The notes beneath the pieces were generated by a model that did no database searches, was not told the DNA's origin, and worked only from the letters and a program-made list of their open reading frames with translations. A stretch of DNA of 47,947 bases from CBDCME01 sp965218865 (GTDB taxonomy: Bacteria; Pseudomonadota; Alphaproteobacteria; JAAXGF01). How positions within the stretch are numbered: position 1 is the first letter of the stretch; each line of letters opens with the position of its first letter. A program made the translations under genes and the position numbers. Below, one piece after another: positions 43,584-47,947 of this stretch. The DNA lies in NCBI GenBank assembly GCA_965218865.1, contig CBDCME010000030.1, positions 1-47,947 of the forward strand, written 5' to 3'.

Positions 43584-44134
43584 ATGATGAAGAAATATTC
43601 TTCAATATGGTCTATTCATCAAGATAAGTTAGAACAAATTAAAATAATAATCAAAGATATTACTTTTTCTGTTTCAGGGATCTTGTTTTGTTTTGTTGCC
43701 TGCTCGCCGAACGAGGCGGTACGTGAAAAAACCACGGAGCCACATGGATTCGTCAGGGTCGGCGATCTCAAGATCAAAGCGCCCTGGGTACGTGCCTCGA
43801 TCATTCCCAACCGCCCCACCGCCGCCTATCTCACGATCGTCAACGCGGGCCCATCGCCTGATCGCCTGATCGGCGTCGAATCCCCCGCCGCGGCCAAATC
43901 CGACGTACGTAAATCGAAATCGGAAAATGGTGTCATGAGAATGGCGCCGGCTGGGGTCATCGAAATTCCGCCGGGAGGAGCCGTCGTCCTGGCGCCGGGG
44001 GGATTCTACATCATGTTGACGAATCTATCCAAACCTCTTGCCGAGGGCGGAAAGATTACTCTATGGCTCGAATTCGAGCGCGCCGGTAAGGCCGAGGTAA
44101 TGGTCCCAGTCTACAAGTTATACCAACCGCCCTA
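43584..44134 (+). CDS. PCu(A)C-like copper chaperone lipoprotein, metal ligands missing, 3' end modified by IS630
   Basis: 183 aa from ATG 43584. The N-terminus is AT-rich and ends in a lipobox-like FVAC (Cys40). Then the PCu(A)C domain: APWVRASIIPNRPTAAYLTI, PDRLIGVESPAAA, NGVMRMAPAGVIEIPPGG, VVLAPGGFYIML. Family members move Cu(I) to the CuA site of cytochrome oxidase using two His and two Met; here the first His is absent (KSDVRKSKSENG) and the second is Tyr (GGFYIML for GGxHIML), with the Mets kept. The last residues QPP and the stop come from the IS630 left end at 44123; before insertion the protein ended VYKLY. Confidence 0.8.
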
Positions 44135-45286
44135 GAGTTTGACTCGCGCAAAGGTTTACACGCTAGGTTTTGTGTGATTCAAGGTTGTTGGCAACAAGGG
44201 AGTGTGTTCAATGCCAACGATTCCTTTGCGAAACGACTTTGATGCTGAAAGAGTCCGTGTTCTTGCGGCACGGAGCGATGATGGGAACCAGGCGCGACGG
44301 CTTTTGTCGATGGCGGCCATCTACGATGGGATGGATCGAGCGTGCGCGGCGGGTATTGGCGGCATGGATCGGCAGACGTTGCGGGACTGGGTTCACCGGT
44401 TCAACGCGGGAGGTCCGGCCGGTCTGATCGACCGCAAGCCGAACGGGGCGTTGCGTCGGTTGACGCCGTCGCAAATGGCGGCGCTTTCGCGGGCTATCGA
44501 GGCCGGTCCCGATCCCGAACGGGATGGGGTCGTGCGCTGGCGCTGCATCGATCTCAAGCAACTGATCCGAACGCGCTTCGGCGTGGACTATCACGAGCGG
44601 AGCGTCGGCAAGCTGCTGGCCGCGCTCGGGTTCTCGCATATTTCCGCGCGCCCGCGCCACGTCGGCCAGGATGCGCGGGCACAGGAGGAATTTAAAAAAA
44701 AGTTTTCCCGAACACTTGGCGAAAATCGTAGCGGCACAGCCACCGGACACGCCCATCGAGGTTTGGTTTCAAGATGAAATGCGCGTCGGCCAGAAGAACA
44801 GCCTGGTGCGCCAGTGGGCCCCAAAGGGATCGCGCCCGCGCCAGGTCAAGGACCTACGGACCTCTTCGGCGTATCTCTTCGGCGCCATCTGCCCCGAGCG
44901 CGGTGAGGGCGCGGCGCTGGTCATGCCGCGCGCCAATACTGAAGCCATGGACCTGCATCTCGAGGAAATCAGCCGGGCCGTTGCCCCAAACGCCCATGCC
45001 GTCGTGCTGCTCGACCAAGCCGCATGGCACACCACTGCCAAACTCGGCATCCCGGAGAACATCTCCCTCGTGCCTTTGCCACCCAAGTCCCCGGAGCTCA
45101 ATCCCGCCGAAAATGTCTGGCAATACCTCCGCCAGAACTGGCTCTCCAATCGTGTCTTCGACTCCTATGAAGCCATCGTCGAGGCCTCTTGCCAAGCCTG
45201 GAACAACCTGACCGACCAACCTTGGAAGATCATGTCCATCGGCCTCAGAGCGTGGGATCGCACAAGTCAATGTTAAGGGCGGTTGG
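44123..45286 (+). mobile_element. IS630-family insertion sequence
   Basis: 1164 bp bounded by CCAACCGCCCT ... AGGGCGGTTGG, with weaker matching out to about 27 bp, and flanked on both sides by TA (44121-44122 and 45287-45288), the IS630 target duplication. It holds one transposase in two frames. It inserted in the last codon region of the PCu(A)C-like gene. The closed-up site reads AAG TTA TAT TAG, so the old stop is recoverable. Confidence 0.9.
44211..45276 (+). CDS. IS630-family transposase, expressed by frameshift at an A8 run
   Basis: Frame 1 (ATG 44211) gives the helix-turn-helix half (RRLLSMAAIYDGMDR, DRQTLRDWVHRFN) up to EEFKK. Frame 2 continues SFPEHLAKIVAAQPP and the catalytic half: Asp in VWFQDEMRVGQKNS, Asp in VVLLDQAAWH and Glu in SPELNPAENVWQYLR. 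The switch is at eight A residues (44694-44701); losing one A in the transcript or a +1 slip joins the frames, the way many IS630 elements control transposase level. Together about 354 residues. Stop at 45274-45276, 10 bp before the right end. Confidence 0.9.
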
Positions 45287-45383
45287 TATTAGGCCCCCAC
45301 GGCGCCGGACGCCCGGGCAAGCACGATTCCCCGTGATCCCCAAGTGCTCCGGATGGTCGCGGCGGTACCGGTTCGGGCACCGC

Positions 45384-45797
45384 TTACGGCGCGGTAACCG
45401 TGAGATTTGCCAACATGGAGGGGTGAAACCGACAGCCGAGCATATAGTTTCCGGGCCCCATCGATCCCGGGACCTGGAACCCGAATGAAGCCCCGCCCAG
45501 GACATCCTCCCGCTGTAACGAGAATTGATCATCGAGCAAGTAAATCGAATGGGGATATGTATCCGTGTTGTAAAATACGATCGCGACGCCAGGATTGACC
45601 ACGATCTCCTCGGGCATGAAATGGGAACGGCTCAACAAAATCTCAATCATGTTGATTTCCGATTCCCCGTTCTCGGTTTGCGTGTTCGCGGTCGCCGCGA
45701 ACAGAACCATGAATATCAATACCGCAACCAGGGTCGGGATCCAGTCTTGGAACCCGGATCCGCGCGCGTAGACACCACCAATGTCGAACAACGTCAT
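45384..45797 (-). CDS. Membrane-anchored cupredoxin
   Basis: 137 aa. One membrane segment (residues 18-37, DWIPTLVAVLIFMVLFAAT) is followed by a plastocyanin-like domain in the periplasm. Type-1 copper ligands are His83 (YPHSIYLLDD), Cys122, His125 and Met128 (GCRFHPSML), correctly spaced. It should carry electrons or bind copper. Convergent with the PCu(A)C-like gene once the IS630 is ignored (about 100 bp between them), suggesting a local copper-handling group. Confidence 0.82.
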   Translation of the reverse strand: MTLFDIGGVYARGSGFQDWIPTLVAVLIFMVLFAATANTQTENGESEINMIEILLSRSHFMPEEIVVNPGVAIVFYNTDTYPHSIYLLDDQFSLQREDVLGGASFGFQVPGSMGPGNYMLGCRFHPSMLANLTVTAP

Positions 45798-45928
45798 GGG
45801 TTTTCTCCGCCAATGGCGGTGCCGGAACAGTCTCTCGTCCTCGCCCGGTTTCTATGGCACGAGGGACGACCCGAGAACCATCCGTATCCTATTCCGAGCG
45901 AATTCCGCCAACGGCGCCGTCATTCCTA

Positions 45929-46219
45929 TTAGGTGGCGACAACAATTCGTGAGGCAAGTATCGCGGCGAGCAATCCGACCGTGCCGTAAGCAAACAATTT
46001 CCAGGACCTCCGCAGCTTGCCGTCGGTGAGCTTTTCCGGACGAAGAAGGTTGATCAACGAAAACCCCAAGGCGACCAGCGCCGCGACGGCGAATAAGACG
46101 GCGAGGAAGGGTTGCGTCGGCATCCAGGTTAATCCAAAACCGAACAACAGCGCCCCGGCTGTTGCCATGGAAAGCATGAATTCGTTGCGACTTTCAGAGG
46201 GGACCATGAAATATCTCAT
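45929..46219 (-). CDS. Small membrane protein of unknown function
   Basis: 96 aa with three hydrophobic segments: MLSMATAGALLFGFGLTWM, FLAVLFAVAALVALGFSLI and WKLFAYGTVGLLAAILASRI. Not recognised as a named family. The Met at 46219 is used; a second Met four codons later is possible. It lies 132 bp upstream of the cupredoxin on the same strand and could share its transcript. Confidence 0.6.
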   Translation of the reverse strand: MRYFMVPSESRNEFMLSMATAGALLFGFGLTWMPTQPFLAVLFAVAALVALGFSLINLLRPEKLTDGKLRRSWKLFAYGTVGLLAAILASRIVVAT

Positions 46220-46299
46220 TTCTCTTGGTGATACATCCGAATAGCCCTCGCGGGCAACGGCAGGGTATCATGCCAACCGAGGAAAGGAGAATGCTGGGT

Positions 46300-46914
46300 C
46301 TAGTTGAAACACGCAACCGTGGCAACGCCACGCCCCACTTCCTGTGAAATGCCCGCCCGTGCTCCGTGCTCCGCTTGGCAGAATGCGTGAATGGCCGAGA
46401 AACACTGGTTCGACACCAGATTCCCGGGGGGACGGCAACCGAGATTGTAGGATTTTAGTTTGCCCCAGCCGACCTCGCCGTACCAAACGATGGCAACGGA
46501 TCGCGCCTCGCCGCCCGGCGACGGACCGGTCTCGGCCGCGCGATTCGACTCCTTCAACCTCGCGATCTGGTCGTTGTATTCATTGACCAGGGCGTTGAGC
46601 TGTTCTTCGAGCTCGGAAGCGCGCCGATCAATGGCGTCGGATTTGGCGAGCGCGGGCATCGCGCGGTCAAGAATCTCCGCGACTTCCAGTTTCTCGAAGT
46701 AAGATTCAACGGCGAGATTTATGTTCGCGAAAACTAGAATTGAAATGACTAAAAATACAAGGCCGAATATCCGTAGAATTGAGTTTCTCATTCGGTCTCC
46801 CACCGCTCGTGAGAACGCCCGGGATCGAGTTCGTTCCTTTTTTAGGTCATCTTTTATTTGCGATATTTCGTCTAATACGTTCGTTGTTTCTTTCCGTTTT
46901 CGGGTTTTTGCCAT
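46300..46914 (-). CDS. Single-pass membrane protein with coiled coil, unknown function
   Basis: 204 aa. A basic N-terminus (MAKTRKRKETTN) with charged helix (EISQIKDDLKKERTR) precedes one membrane helix (ILRIFGLVFLVISILVFANI), then a predicted coiled coil (ASELEEQLNALVNEYNDQIARLKES) and a Cys-containing C-terminal part (NLGCRPPG, SNQCFSAIHAFCQAEHG, ATVACFN). The four Cys suggest disulfides in an oxidising periplasm. No family recognised. It follows secB on the same strand, 39 bp downstream. Confidence 0.6.
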   Translation of the reverse strand: MAKTRKRKETTNVLDEISQIKDDLKKERTRSRAFSRAVGDRMRNSILRIFGLVFLVISILVFANINLAVESYFEKLEVAEILDRAMPALAKSDAIDRRASELEEQLNALVNEYNDQIARLKESNRAAETGPSPGGEARSVAIVWYGEVGWGKLKSYNLGCRPPGNLVSNQCFSAIHAFCQAEHGARAGISQEVGRGVATVACFN

Positions 46915-46952
46915 GGCGTGTACACCACCGCCCGTATCGCCGGCGATCGATT

Positions 46953-47610
46953 CTATTGCATCTGGCGGCGTTTTCTGCCGGCCGTTTTCTTTTTCTCGGG
47001 TTTATCCTTTTCGGAATTGTCCGCGCCGTTCCCGTCGTCCGGCTCGGCTTCCTGTGCTGGCGCGACGCCTTCGTCGTCATGGCTTTCTTCCTCTGCGACG
47101 GCGCTAGAATCCTTGCCGTTACCGCCAGCCTTCGCGGTTTCCCGACGTGCGCCCGCTGCCGGTACAGTGCGAGAAAGTCGATCGGTCCGATCATGAGTGG
47201 CGGGAGACCGCCATCTCGGACCGTGTCGGCAATGACACGACGCGCGAAAGGAAACAGGATGCGAGGACATTCCACATATAGCACCATTTCCCCTCTGCCC
47301 GTCGGACAAACCGGCGACGGTAAAGACACCACAATAGGAAAGCTCGACCAGGAAAGTGACCTCATTGTCGGACTTGGCCTGAATCCCGAATTGCAAATTC
47401 ACTTCGAAGCGGTCGTTCCCGAGGTCGCGCAAGTCGATTTCGACCCCTGATCTCTCCCTGGGGCTGTTCCTTGGCCTGAAACAGAATTTGCGGTGCCCGT
47501 GGATTTTCAAACGACAAATCCTTCGTGTACTGGGCGTGTACGGCGAATTTCATTTGAGTTTCGCCGTCGGCGGTGACGTTGGGTAGTGCTGATTCGACTG
47601 TGTCGTTCAT
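46953..47610 (-). pseudogene. secB: Protein-export chaperone SecB, broken by three frameshifts
   Basis: Three frames are needed to read SecB: MNDTVESALPNVTADGET ... YTKDLSFENPRAPQIL, QAKEQPQGEI (start 47610); then GVEIDLRDLGNDRFEVNLQ, SDNEVTFLVELSYCGVF; then EMVLYVECPRILFPFARR, DGGLPPLMIGPIDFLALYRQ; then a return to the second frame for an acidic, Lys-ended tail (EEESHDDEGVAPAQEAE). Shifts fall near 47450, 47295 (next to a G4 run) and 47155. SecB holds preproteins unfolded for SecA in the cytoplasm. All residues otherwise look conserved, so sequence errors rival true decay. Confidence 0.85.
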
Positions 47611-47702
47611 GGTCGCGCTTTCTAATCAGGCATTGGCTACCACGGTGGCGGATGTTGAACAAGGCGCGAGGGGTTTTCCTCGAACCGACGGCTCCCGCGC
47701 GC

Positions 47703-47947
47703 TCAACGGGGGTCCCGGCGCCACGGAGATGTTCTGCGCTCCTCCTCCGTCACATCGACGAAATCGACATCGATGACACCTACGTTCTCTTTCACGGGCG
47801 AATCGGCGGTTTCGCCGGCGGGTCCAATGACCTCCGACAACGAGTCGCTTCCGGAACCAAGCCTGGAGAATCCGGCGCACCGGAGGGCACAAAAGAGCGG
47901 CCCCAACGCCATCGGTCAAGAATCCCGGAGTGAGGAGCAGAGCCCCT
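47703..47947 (-). pseudogene. fxsA: FxsA family membrane protein, C-terminal part, frameshifted
   Basis: The window edge cuts the N-terminus. The visible part starts with GFLTDGVGAALLCPPVRRIL, the last helix motif of FxsA (PGFxTDxxGxLLLxPPVRR), then needs a one-base shift near 47840-47865 to reach an acidic tail (DSLSEVIGPAGETAD, VGVIDVDFVDVTEEERR). FxsA-family proteins are inner-membrane proteins; the E. coli one relieves F-plasmid exclusion of phage T7. It lies 93 bp upstream of secB on the same strand, a pairing seen in related alphaproteobacteria. Confidence 0.65.

Overview
The window looks like chromosomal DNA of a GC-rich alphaproteobacterium, probably Rhodospirillales-like. This is inferred from gene content and order: hspQ, a J-domain gene and cobS-cobT next to rpmB; a meaB/methylmalonyl-CoA mutase pair; an amidase-PBP1A-prfB operon; and fxsA beside secB. 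No rRNA, tRNA or CRISPR array was found.

Layout. 1-2.9 kb: a 5'-truncated, frameshifted hybrid histidine kinase meets head-on the tail of an HPt gene and a PleD-type GGDEF response regulator; a broken serine recombinase follows. 2.9-10.7 kb: secreted alpha-carbonic anhydrase, orphan tetrapyrrole methylase, a secreted Lys-rich protein with an in-frame TGA, an aldehyde dehydrogenase with Ser at the catalytic Cys position, a secreted amidohydrolase, a cold-shock protein and a DUF3179 protein. 10.76-13.96 kb: an IS66-family element carrying a DruA-like (DUF4338) passenger. 14-26.7 kb: housekeeping block with hspQ, J-domain protein, cobS, cobT, rpmB, meaB, methylmalonyl-CoA mutase, prfB with its programmed frameshift, PBP1A and an amidase. 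CobST (cobalt insertion in B12 synthesis) lies beside a B12-dependent mutase and its G-protein chaperone.

27-36 kb is accessory: IS1380 scrap, a hybrid sensor kinase with about five lesions, a WD40 protein cut off at a mobile-element-like end, an IS110 scrap, an AT-rich islet with two orphan genes, and a LysR/GST pair bracketed by inverted copies of a 131-bp palindromic repeat. 36-47.9 kb: FMN-type oxidase-like protein, MscS channel, HAD-UbiA prenyltransferase, DUF2333, DUF4389, EI24, nth, DUF2244, a PCu(A)C-like lipoprotein whose 3' end received an IS630 insertion, a membrane cupredoxin, two small membrane proteins, then secB and fxsA, both frameshifted.

Two threads run through the window. 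One is a palindromic repeat family (9258, 33634, 35493, 39811) whose inner hairpin looks like a bidirectional terminator. The other is an unusual density of single-base lesions (frameshifts, in-frame stops, a lost start codon, lost catalytic or metal-ligand residues). Either genome decay or a low-accuracy assembly could explain the lesions; frameshifts in secB, usually an important gene, make sequence error a serious alternative.
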